DNA of 32,422 nucleotides from Pseudomonadota bacterium (lineage in GTDB: Bacteria > Desulfobacterota > Desulfobulbia > Desulfobulbales > Desulfocapsaceae): contig JAHJLI010000019.1 of the NCBI GenBank assembly GCA_018821785.1, positions 1 to 32,422 on the forward strand, given 5' to 3'. A program made the position numbers and the translations under genes. This document shows positions 1 to 6,680 of this stretch, one piece after another. The stretch's first letter is position 1, and each line of letters opens with the position of its first letter. Under the pieces are notes generated by a model. It was not told the origin of the DNA, searched no databases, and was given only the letters and a program-made list of their open reading frames with translations.

Positions 1-113
1 AGATCAGGGAGAAGAAACCAATAAGATCATTGGCACAGGAAAGAGAGGTGTAGCCTCGCACTGCTTCAGGTGCGGTGGGAGGATGGCGCCGGTAATCAAT
101 ACAGGAGACAGGA

Positions 114-488
114 ATGGGAAAAAACGTACTGCTAATTGACGATTCAAGCACCATGAGAAAAATCATCGGGCGTTCTCTTCGTCAAGCCGGACTCGAGTTT
201 GATAATATATATGAAGCTGCCGATGGATTGGAAGCACTGGAAGTTCTTGAGAGCAATAAAGTCGATATCATCCTCAGTGATATTAATATGCCCAACATGG
301 ATGGTATTACTTTTCTTAGGGAAAAGGCCAATCGCCCAGCCATGAAAAACATTCCGGTTCTGATGATTTCCACCGAAACCGGCGATGACATCATCGGTGA
401 AGCCAAATCCTTGGGTGCTGTTGGGGCGATAAAAAAGCCTTTTACTCCGGACAAGGTCAACGAAATACTTGGGCCACTTCTTAAATAA
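114..488 (+). CDS. cheY: CheY-like single-domain response regulator
   Basis: A 124-residue protein that is one complete receiver domain with no output domain, as expected for a diffusible chemotaxis response regulator phosphorylated by CheA. Visible receiver residues are the acidic pair D9/D10, phosphoacceptor D56 in the SDINMPNMDG stretch, S86/T87 at the switch position, and K108 before P109. The ATG follows an AGGAGA ribosome-binding site by a few bases. It leads a same-strand run with two CheX-like phosphatases and a triple CheX-like protein; the next gene starts 16 nt after the stop, so an operon is likely. The inference is that these phosphatases act on this CheY, with the kinase being the CheA encoded about 10 kb away on the other strand. 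Whether it drives a flagellar switch, a pilus or another output cannot be seen here. Confidence 0.93.
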   Translation: MGKNVLLIDDSSTMRKIIGRSLRQAGLEFDNIYEAADGLEALEVLESNKVDIILSDINMPNMDGITFLREKANRPAMKNIPVLMISTETGDDIIGEAKSLGAVGAIKKPFTPDKVNEILGPLLK

Positions 489-504
489 CAAGGGGGTAGT
501 GGAA

Positions 505-957
505 TTGCGTGAAAGAATAATTGAATCTGCCAAAGAGATATTTTCCACCATGCTGATGATGGAGATTTCCGCAACAGAGGATATAATGAGTGGAGATACC
601 ATTCCTCATATAGATAGCATTTCCGGGGTGATAGGTTTGGCCGGAACCCACAAAGGTGTCCTGGCAATTCATCTTCCTAACCGGGTGGCGATGGCTGTCA
701 CCAGCGGCTTTCTCGGCATGGATGTAGATGAAATCAATTCTGATGTTGAGGATGCGGTGGGAGAGCTGGCTAATATGCTTGGCGGCAATATCAAATCGAT
801 ACTCTCCGAGAAAGGAAGGGATATCAACCTTTCGATGCCGACTACCATTTCCGGCAGGCATTACGATTATCAGTCGAATAAAGATGCCGAGAGAATCTTA
901 ATACAGTTTAGGTGCGAGGCCGGACATTTTACAGTCGAGTTGCAGTTGGAAAAATAG
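505..957 (+). CDS. CheX-like CheY-phosphate phosphatase, first copy
   Basis: A 150-residue single-domain member of the CheC/CheX/FliY phosphatase superfamily. The family active-site pattern D-x3-E-x2-N is intact at D83, E87 and N90, inside the segment reading VGELANMLGGN. In this family the Glu and Asn position the phosphoaspartate of CheY and a water for hydrolysis. I chose the TTG at 505 because AAGGGGG lies 8 nt upstream and the protein then begins in line with its paralogue; in-frame GTG (499) and TTG (469) codons are alternatives, the last overlapping cheY. It is clearly paralogous to the next gene: IFSTMLMMEI matches VFSTMLMVEL, and GVLAIH followed later by TSGFLGM occurs in both. A hairpin terminator follows at 981. 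CheX proper usually dimerises, which cannot be judged here. Confidence 0.82.
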   Translation: MRERIIESAKEIFSTMLMMEISATEDIMSGDTIPHIDSISGVIGLAGTHKGVLAIHLPNRVAMAVTSGFLGMDVDEINSDVEDAVGELANMLGGNIKSILSEKGRDINLSMPTTISGRHYDYQSNKDAERILIQFRCEAGHFTVELQLEK

Positions 958-980
958 TTTTGCCAGAATAATAACAATGG

Positions 981-1016
981 AAAAGGCAGGATCGTCTTCT
1001 GGTACTGCCTTTTTTC
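981..1016 (+). terminator. Rho-independent terminator between the two cheX-like genes
   Basis: The arms AAAAGGCAG (981-989) and CTGCCTTTT (1005-1013) are complementary over 9 bp around a 15-nt loop. The 3' arm runs into a T-rich tract that continues to about 1020. The loop is long for a terminator, so it may be partial, letting some transcription through to the second cheX-like gene. Confidence 0.55.
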
Positions 1017-1040
1017 TTTTTCAGTACCGAGGAATGTAAT

Positions 1041-1511
1041 ATGGCCGATGAATTTGATCTTGGAAGTGAAATAATCAAAGGCGCTCAGGATGTATTTTCA
1101 ACCATGCTGATGGTTGAGCTCGAGAGTGAAGAAATTCTACTCAATAAACAGGGCAAAATACTGTCCAATCTCACCTCGATGATTGGTTTGGGTGGGGGAA
1201 TTCGCGGGGTTTTGGCAATTCATTGTCCGGCAAAAGTAGCTAAAGCTATCACCAGCGGTTTTCTTGGCATGGAAGTTGAAGAACTCGACGATGACGTCAA
1301 AGACGCAATCGGTGAAATTGCCAATATGGTTGCTGGCAACCTCAAAGTTGCATATGCTGCGATTGCTGTCAATATTGAGCTGGCTATCCCTACCTCAATT
1401 GTCGGTGAATCATTTAATGTATGCGGAGCAACCAAAGCGCAGAGAATAATTGTTCCCCTGAAAATGGCTGGTGAACGGTTTTGGATAGAATTAATGTATG
1501 TTGCAAACTAA
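1041..1511 (+). CDS. CheX-like CheY-phosphate phosphatase, second copy
   Basis: A 156-residue CheC/CheX-superfamily domain, paralogous to the gene just upstream. The active-site pattern D-x3-E-x2-N is intact at D88, E92 and N95 (GEIANMVAGN). The two copies share the N-terminal helix around FSTMLM and the TSGFLGM segment, so a local duplication is the simplest explanation. The ATG is preceded by CGAGGA with about 7 nt spacing. Its TAA stop overlaps the ATG of a 32-codon frame (TAATG at 1509-1513), which lies in the same frame as the large triple-domain gene downstream. The likely role is dephosphorylation of CheY-phosphate. Keeping two close copies may give different substrate preference or heterodimers, which is inference. 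Confidence 0.85.
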   Translation: MADEFDLGSEIIKGAQDVFSTMLMVELESEEILLNKQGKILSNLTSMIGLGGGIRGVLAIHCPAKVAKAITSGFLGMEVEELDDDVKDAIGEIANMVAGNLKVAYAAIAVNIELAIPTSIVGESFNVCGATKAQRIIVPLKMAGERFWIELMYVAN

Positions 1512-1609
1512 TGAACAGCAACTTACCTGTTAAGTTGCCGGGCATTCCTGCCGATACAGAGAATATTCCCGGAGTATCGATCCGGTGTGTATCTATTCTC
1601 TCTTCCTGA
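1511..1609 (+). other. Possible coupled 32-aa leader ORF upstream of the triple-CheX gene
   Basis: An ATG overlaps the stop of the second cheX-like gene (TAATG) and opens a 32-codon frame ending at TGA 1607-1609. That frame is exactly in phase with the 823-codon gene starting at 1619, with three sense codons between the TGA and that ATG. The peptide begins MNSNLPVKLPGIPADTENIP and is not recognisable. It could be a translated coupling peptide that carries ribosomes to the next start, which lacks an obvious ribosome-binding site, or a former N-terminal extension cut off by a nonsense mutation. Expression is unproven. Confidence 0.25.
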
Positions 1610-1618
1610 ATTTTTCGC

Positions 1619-4090
1619 ATGGATCAACAAAAACAAATTGACAAGATACTGGAAGCTGTTGAGATCAGGATTCAAGACGAGGTCGGAACCCTGCTGGGGA
1701 GTGATTTTGCCATCATCAGCGGTAGCAGAGAACTTGCCAGTAAAGCTGAGGTCTTCGAACGGCTGACGGGGAAGCAGATTTGCGCCTGCCTTGACATTAC
1801 AGGTGATATTACCGGTAAAGGCTGCATGCTGATTGGCATCAAGGATGCGATCCGCTTGGGTGGTACGCTTATCATGTTGCCGGATTTGGAATTGCAGGAA
1901 GTTGTCGGCAGGGAAGAATACCGCGAAGAAGTCGAGGATTCCTATGGGGAAATTGCTAATATTATAGCTGGATCCATCACCAAAGATTTTGAAGAGTTGT
2001 ACCCGAAAGCCTGCCGCTTTGTCCGTAAGGAGCAGGAAGTTCTTGTGCCCGCAAAGGTGGATATCGATTCTGATAGTCCTGTTGCAAATCAGACCTTTTA
2101 TGTGATGTCGAGCTCTATGCTCCTGGATGGTCGGCAAATGGGGGATCTGGTGGTTCTTTTCCCCGCTCTGACCTTCGAACTTGAGCAAAAAACAGCTGTA
2201 CAGGAACCGCAGATGCAACAATCTGAAGCTGCATCAGCACCGAGTTCAGTAAAAATTGCAGAACAGAAAGATACCACAACCAGTCAAGGGGTTGTTTCTG
2301 GACAGGAACAAAAGAGAGAACAACAACCGAAGGTTGATGTAGAAAAACAAAAGAAGAAAGTTGATCGGCTTCTAGCCGATTGCGAGAAAAAACTTGCTGG
2401 AGAAATTAGCTCCCTCCTTGGCGTCGACATTTTGCTCAATGGTCTGGAAAACAAGATCGTCAGCAAAGAAGAATTCTTTTCGGAACGGACGGTCGGCAAG
2501 CAGATCCTGACAGATATGGAGGTAGTTGGAGAACAGATAGATAGGTGTTTTTTTTCTCTTGGCATAAAGGATGCAATCAATCTTGGCGGCATACTTATCA
2601 TGCTTCCACCGACGGAACTCCTCAGCGTTATCAATGAGGAAGACTTCAGTGAAGACGGCCGCGATGCCTATGGCGAGGTAGCGAATATCGTTTCCGGCGT
2701 CTACACTGCAGTTTTCGAGGAACAGTACACAAAAAAACTCAGATTCATTAAAAAGACACTTAAAGAGGTCGTTCCGCAAACGGTAGTTGCAGACACAGAG
2801 GAGCCGATACCGAACCAAGACTATTATTGCCATAGTATGCAGTTGCTGGTTGCAGGCAAACAGTTAGGAACCATGCACATGCTTTTTCCTGCAAAACTGC
2901 TGCAGCTTGAAAATATACCACTGGAAGAGGCGATGCCGGCTGGCGACGTGCAGACTATTCCTGTTTCAACAACAGCGTCGATTGGTAAGGTAGAAGGAGA
3001 GAAGGCTCAAGCTGTTTCACCGGTCAAACAAGCCGCAAAGATTCCATTTCAGACGAAAGATAAAGCAGAAAAACAGAAAAAACTGGTTGACAAGCTCCTT
3101 GCCTCTTGTTTGACCAAAGTCGGGGACGAGGTGGGGGCTCTTCTTGGTGCCGAGGTGCAACTGAGTAACCAGAATAATAGAGTTGTGAATAAGGAGAGCT
3201 TCTTCATCGAGGAGGTCTCTGGAAAACAGGTAATTGCCCATATGGATGTGGTTGGCGAATTGCAGGGTAAAAGCTATCTGGTTGTCAGTCTTAGGGATGC
3301 CATCCGGGTTGGCGGGCAACTGATTATGCTGCCTGCTCAAGAGCTTGATTCGGTTGTCAACGAGGAAGTTTTTGCTGACGACACCAAGGACGCCTATGGC
3401 GAGATTGCCAACATTATTGCCGGCGTCTACACCGCCGTTTTTGAGGAACAATACACCAAAAGGATTCGCTTTGTAAAAACCGACCTGAGTCAGGTTGTGC
3501 CGATGAAGGTGGAGACGGAATCTGCAGAACCTTTTCCCAACGGCTATTATTATGTGAGCAGCTCGGATCTTGCTATTGGGGACAGCGCTCTAGGTAAGGT
3601 GAATATTGTTTTCTCCTTGGGTATTCTCGAAATGGAAGGTCTCATAGCAATTGAAGAGACCGCCCAGGTTGAAGAAGTCGGACAATCGGCAGGACAGCAG
3701 ATTGGTCGATTGGGGGAGACGAATGCCGCTCTTGATATTTTGTTGATAGGCGACGACGAGTCTGAATCTGCAAAAATTGCCGCGGTTCTTGGGGAGATGG
3801 ATTTCGTAGTCAAAACGCTGTCATTTAAAGATAACGTACACAACTACATACCCGGCGAACTGAAGGCGATTTTTCTGGTGATGAAGGATGTCAATGAACA
3901 GGCCTTTGGCGTAGCAATAAAAATAAGTGCTTCTTGTTCTTTACCGTTGATTGCCGCCGGGCCGAGCTGGACCAGAACAAAGGTGATCAAAGCAGTGAAG
4001 TATGGAGTAAGGGATATCCTCCTCACCCCGGCCTCAAAGGCCGACATTGAAGAAAATATTACCAACAATCTTGTGCAACTTGCAGCCTGA
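1619..4090 (+). CDS. Triple CheX-like domain protein with C-terminal degenerate receiver
   Basis: An 823-residue protein made of three tandem CheC/CheX-like domains (about 5-190, 243-430 and 485-675) joined by Gln/Lys/Ala-rich linkers, then a receiver-like domain (about 704-823). Each repeat opens with a similar helix, carries a KDAI or RDAI element followed by GG.LIMLP, and retains D-x3-E-x2-N: D107/E111/N114, D349/E353/N356 and D591/E595/N598. All three phosphatase sites therefore look competent. The terminal domain starts ILLIGDDESE like a receiver, but the position after strand 3 reads FLVMKD with no clear phosphoacceptor, and the usual KP is replaced by TP in LLTPAS. It is probably a pseudo-receiver used for binding or control. 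The ATG at 1619 matches the repeat start but has no visible ribosome-binding site. The likely role is a large CheY-phosphate phosphatase or scaffold. Confidence 0.85.
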   Translation: MDQQKQIDKILEAVEIRIQDEVGTLLGSDFAIISGSRELASKAEVFERLTGKQICACLDITGDITGKGCMLIGIKDAIRLGGTLIMLPDLELQEVVGREEYREEVEDSYGEIANIIAGSITKDFEELYPKACRFVRKEQEVLVPAKVDIDSDSPVANQTFYVMSSSMLLDGRQMGDLVVLFPALTFELEQKTAVQEPQMQQSEAASAPSSVKIAEQKDTTTSQGVVSGQEQKREQQPKVDVEKQKKKVDRLLADCEKKLAGEISSLLGVDILLNGLENKIVSKEEFFSERTVGKQILTDMEVVGEQIDRCFFSLGIKDAINLGGILIMLPPTELLSVINEEDFSEDGRDAYGEVANIVSGVYTAVFEEQYTKKLRFIKKTLKEVVPQTVVADTEEPIPNQDYYCHSMQLLVAGKQLGTMHMLFPAKLLQLENIPLEEAMPAGDVQTIPVSTTASIGKVEGEKAQAVSPVKQAAKIPFQTKDKAEKQKKLVDKLLASCLTKVGDEVGALLGAEVQLSNQNNRVVNKESFFIEEVSGKQVIAHMDVVGELQGKSYLVVSLRDAIRVGGQLIMLPAQELDSVVNEEVFADDTKDAYGEIANIIAGVYTAVFEEQYTKRIRFVKTDLSQVVPMKVETESAEPFPNGYYYVSSSDLAIGDSALGKVNIVFSLGILEMEGLIAIEETAQVEEVGQSAGQQIGRLGETNAALDILLIGDDESESAKIAAVLGEMDFVVKTLSFKDNVHNYIPGELKAIFLVMKDVNEQAFGVAIKISASCSLPLIAAGPSWTRTKVIKAVKYGVRDILLTPASKADIEENITNNLVQLAA

Positions 4091-4120
4091 AAGCAATTGT
4101 CTATAGCTCAGACGCACCTG

Positions 4121-5206
4121 TCATTTTTGCCAAAGCCCTTCGATAGCTTTCTTTTTGATTTTTTCAAGGAGGGTAGTTCGCTTCAGGTTCAGGATCCGGG
4201 CGGCTTCTTTTTTATTTCCTTCTGTCAGTTTCATGGCCTGGACGATCAGCTGGGTTTCAAAATCATTTATCAACTCATTAAAATCGATCTGGCCATCTTG
4301 CCAAGATAGCGACTGGGAAAATGTGTTAAGGCTTTCCGGTGGCGATGGGGTGGGCGGGCTTAGTGCCACTTCGGTTTTCTCTTCGACAGGGATTGTCACA
4401 TTGTGAAATTTTTCCGGGAGATCTTCAAGTTGGAGCATCCTGCCGCTATAGAGAATGCTCATGTGTTGGATGAGATTTTCAAGCTCCCTTACATTGCCCC
4501 GCCATTCGTAATGAGTAATTGCAGCGATTGCCGGAGTCGAAAATGCAAAAGGTTCTCGACCCCTTTGTCGGGTATATTTCTCTTGGAAGGTATTAATGAG
4601 AAGAGGAATGTCGGCGATTCTGTCTTTCAAAGCGGGAAGATTAAGAGGGATAACACTAAGACGGTAATAGAGATCTTCTCTGAAACTTCCCGCGTCAACC
4701 AATTTTTCCAGATCACAATGAGTAGCCGCAAGTATTCGGGTATTAACCGGGATCGATTTCAACGCGCCCACTGGTTCGAACTCTTTTTCCTGAATAACCC
4801 GTAACAATTTGGCCTGAAGAGAGGCCTTCATGTCACCAATTTCATCAAGGAAAAGAGTGCCTTGGTCGGCATACTGGATACGCCCAAGCTTATTCGCTAC
4901 CGCCCCGGTAAAAGCGCCTTTTGTATATCCGAACAATTCGCTTTCAAGAAGGTCATCCGGGATGGCTGCACAATTGACGGGCACAAAATTTTTGTCTCTG
5001 CGCCTGCTCTCGGCGTGAATTGCTTTGGCGACCATCTCCTTTCCGGTACCGGATTCGCCCCTTATAAGGACGGTGGATACATCGTCATCAGCTACCCGAA
5101 TGATCATGTCGAAGAGCTGTTGCATAATATCGGTAGATCCGACCATGCCGTGAAAGAAGGTCCGGCATGATTCATCTGCGACATTTATTGTGGGTGTTAC
5201 TACCAT
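4121..5206 (-). CDS. Sigma-54-dependent activator lacking an N-terminal sensory domain
   Basis: A 361-residue NtrC-family enhancer-binding protein that opens sigma-54 promoters by ATP hydrolysis. The AAA+ core starts almost at the N terminus: Walker A GESGTGKE at 50-57, the sigma-54 contact loop GAFTGA at 97-102, Walker B TLFLDE at 117-122, the FREDLYYRL arginine-finger region at 175-183, and sensor [13 protein letters not shown] from 235. A proline-rich linker leads to a Fis-type helix-turn-helix near the C terminus ([18 protein letters not shown]). Only about 20 residues precede the AAA+ domain, so there is no receiver, PAS or GAF module. It follows a cyclic-nucleotide-binding protein by 51 nt on the same strand, which may supply the missing sensory input. 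I find no ribosome-binding site before the ATG. It converges on the triple CheX-like gene. Confidence 0.92.
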   Translation of the reverse strand: MVVTPTINVADESCRTFFHGMVGSTDIMQQLFDMIIRVADDDVSTVLIRGESGTGKEMVAKAIHAESRRRDKNFVPVNCAAIPDDLLESELFGYTKGAFTGAVANKLGRIQYADQGTLFLDEIGDMKASLQAKLLRVIQEKEFEPVGALKSIPVNTRILAATHCDLEKLVDAGSFREDLYYRLSVIPLNLPALKDRIADIPLLINTFQEKYTRQRGREPFAFSTPAIAAITHYEWRGNVRELENLIQHMSILYSGRMLQLEDLPEKFHNVTIPVEEKTEVALSPPTPSPPESLNTFSQSLSWQDGQIDFNELINDFETQLIVQAMKLTEGNKKEAARILNLKRTTLLEKIKKKAIEGLWQK

Positions 5207-5257
5207 GTGTTTTGTTTTAGCCAGCGACTATTGATAAAAGAGTTTTTTCTTATTCTG

Positions 5258-5746
5258 TTAAAGAGTCATTTGAAGGAGGTCTGCAAGTTTGCTGGAGGTC
5301 CTTCTCATGTTGAGGCTCATGAGTCGGGCAATTTTCCTTATCACTTTGATGCCTAGGGCAGGATATTTATCGGCGAGCATATCAAAGGCGCGGTCGGTGA
5401 GTGTGACCAAAACTGCTGCCTGTTTGGCGATTACTGTTGCTGATCTGGTCGACTTGTCAATGAGGGCCATTTCCCCAATGGAACTCCCTTTTGTCAGCCT
5501 CGCCAGGGTAACGTTCTCTCCGGTTTCGCTTCTTTTTTGGACTTCAAGAATACCGTTGACTACAAATCCCATGAAAGTTCCAAGATCACCTTCAACAAAG
5601 AGGTGTTCACCACGTTGCAATTGTATATAACTCATATGTCTTGCAAGAGTGGCAAGCTCATCAACATTCATGCTGGAGAAGATCGGCAGATTCTCAAGAA
5701 AAGACATGGTCTCTTCTTCACTTTTTCTCATAGCATTTAGAGGCAT
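5258..5746 (-). CDS. Stand-alone cyclic-nucleotide-binding-domain protein
   Basis: A 162-residue protein that is essentially one cNMP-binding (CRP-type) beta-barrel. The phosphate-binding cassette is recognisable around residues 90-105 as IGEMALIDKSTRSATV, with the expected Glu and Arg. No helix-turn-helix follows; the C terminus is a short helical tail rich in Met, Arg and Leu. It should therefore act through a partner protein rather than by binding DNA directly. The ATG at 5746 has no clear ribosome-binding site. An internal ATG at 5707 follows a purine-rich GAAGAAGAGA stretch and gives MSFLENLPIF, a typical start for this domain, so the true protein may be 149 residues. It precedes the sigma-54 activator on the same strand, probably as one transcript. 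Confidence 0.85.
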   Translation of the reverse strand: MPLNAMRKSEEETMSFLENLPIFSSMNVDELATLARHMSYIQLQRGEHLFVEGDLGTFMGFVVNGILEVQKRSETGENVTLARLTKGSSIGEMALIDKSTRSATVIAKQAAVLVTLTDRAFDMLADKYPALGIKVIRKIARLMSLNMRRTSSKLADLLQMTL

Positions 5747-6038
5747 ATCAACAGTCAGTTTGGAATAGGTTTAAATTCTCAAGTTTCCAGAATATTTGCA
5801 GTTGTGTTTTAGCGTAAAGAAAGTGACCACAAAAGATATCCGAGCGACCAAGATAAAAATAGTTCTTAGAATCTAAGCATATCATATGAAAAGGATATAA
5901 AACAATAGTGTTTTGTCATTGTTGTGGCAGTTGACGGGCGGTATCATCAATCAAGCTTTTACTAAGAGGAGAAAATGGCTATATTGCGCATGCAATAGTT
6001 TGTCATCGCATTATGCATTTCTTCAGAGGCTTTGCAAA

Positions 6039-6530
6039 ATGATCTTTAGACCCATGGTAATTTTAGCGGTATTCCTATTAATTCTCGTCTCTGTCGCTGA
6101 TGCCAGAGAGCCATTCTACGGAACGGTCAAAAAAGTAATTGATGGGGATTCACTCATCATCATTTCAGGCGAGCAAAACATTGAAATTCGCTTGTATGGG
6201 ATTGATGCTCCGGAATATAAGCAGCCCTTTGCTGAAGAGGCCAAAAAATATGTCAGGAAGTGGGTTGGGCGGCAGCGACTGATGGTTAAACCTGAATATA
6301 TGGATTCGTATGGGAGAACTGTGGCGGTGATTGTTAAGGCAGACCAGGTGTTAAACAGAGATCTTGTTCAAGCCGGGATGGCATGGGTGTATCCACGATA
6401 CTGCCGTAAAGAAGCTTGCAAGGCGTGGATGGAAATGGAGGAAGTCGCACGTATTGAAAAAAGAGGGCTCTGGTTTGACTTGCGGCCGATGTCACCATGG
6501 AAATGGAAACGGCAGGGTGACGTCAGATAG
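6039..6530 (+). CDS. Exported staphylococcal-nuclease-like (thermonuclease) protein
   Basis: A 163-residue protein with a hydrophobic signal peptide (about 1-22, cleavage likely after VADA) followed by one SNase domain. The residues matching the Staphylococcus nuclease active site are present: D37 in IDGDS, R51, D56 and E59 in IRLYGIDAPE, and R93 in DSYGRT. It should hydrolyse nucleic acid in the periplasm or outside the cell, using calcium if it behaves like the family. The frame is open from TTG 5913, but ATG 6039 has AGAGG nine nt upstream and starts a clean signal peptide, so I chose it. It diverges from the cyclic-nucleotide-binding gene, with a palindrome-bearing region between them. 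Confidence 0.88.
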   Translation: MIFRPMVILAVFLLILVSVADAREPFYGTVKKVIDGDSLIIISGEQNIEIRLYGIDAPEYKQPFAEEAKKYVRKWVGRQRLMVKPEYMDSYGRTVAVIVKADQVLNRDLVQAGMAWVYPRYCRKEACKAWMEMEEVARIEKRGLWFDLRPMSPWKWKRQGDVR

Positions 6531-6570
6531 GCAAATAACTCATAACGCTTTGTAGCTCACCATCCTTATA

Positions 6571-6600
6571 TTGACACTATTTTGTAAAATACTGTATGGT
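6571..6600 (+). promoter_or_regulatory. Candidate sigma-70-type promoter for the pentapeptide gene
   Basis: A perfect -35 hexamer TTGACA (6571-6576) is followed after 18 nt by TATGGT (6595-6600), four of six matching the -10 consensus. It lies 80 nt upstream of the start codon in an otherwise empty gap. Confidence 0.45.
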
Positions 6601-6680
6601 TTCGAATTTTAATACAACATGATAGAGTATCGGTAGCACGGTTATCGTCATTACCTGAAGGTAATAACAGAGGAAGTGGA

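Noticed and set aside
2..139. Open frame from the left edge ending 26 nt inside cheY, and a shorter one ending at TAG 51-53
   Set aside because: Either could be the 3' end of an upstream gene, but the translated residues match nothing I recognise and the edge prevents a decision. I did not list a partial gene.
5913..6038. 42-residue N-terminal extension of the nuclease from TTG 5913
   Set aside because: The ATG at 6039 has a well-placed AGAGG and begins a normal signal peptide. The extension would bury the signal sequence.
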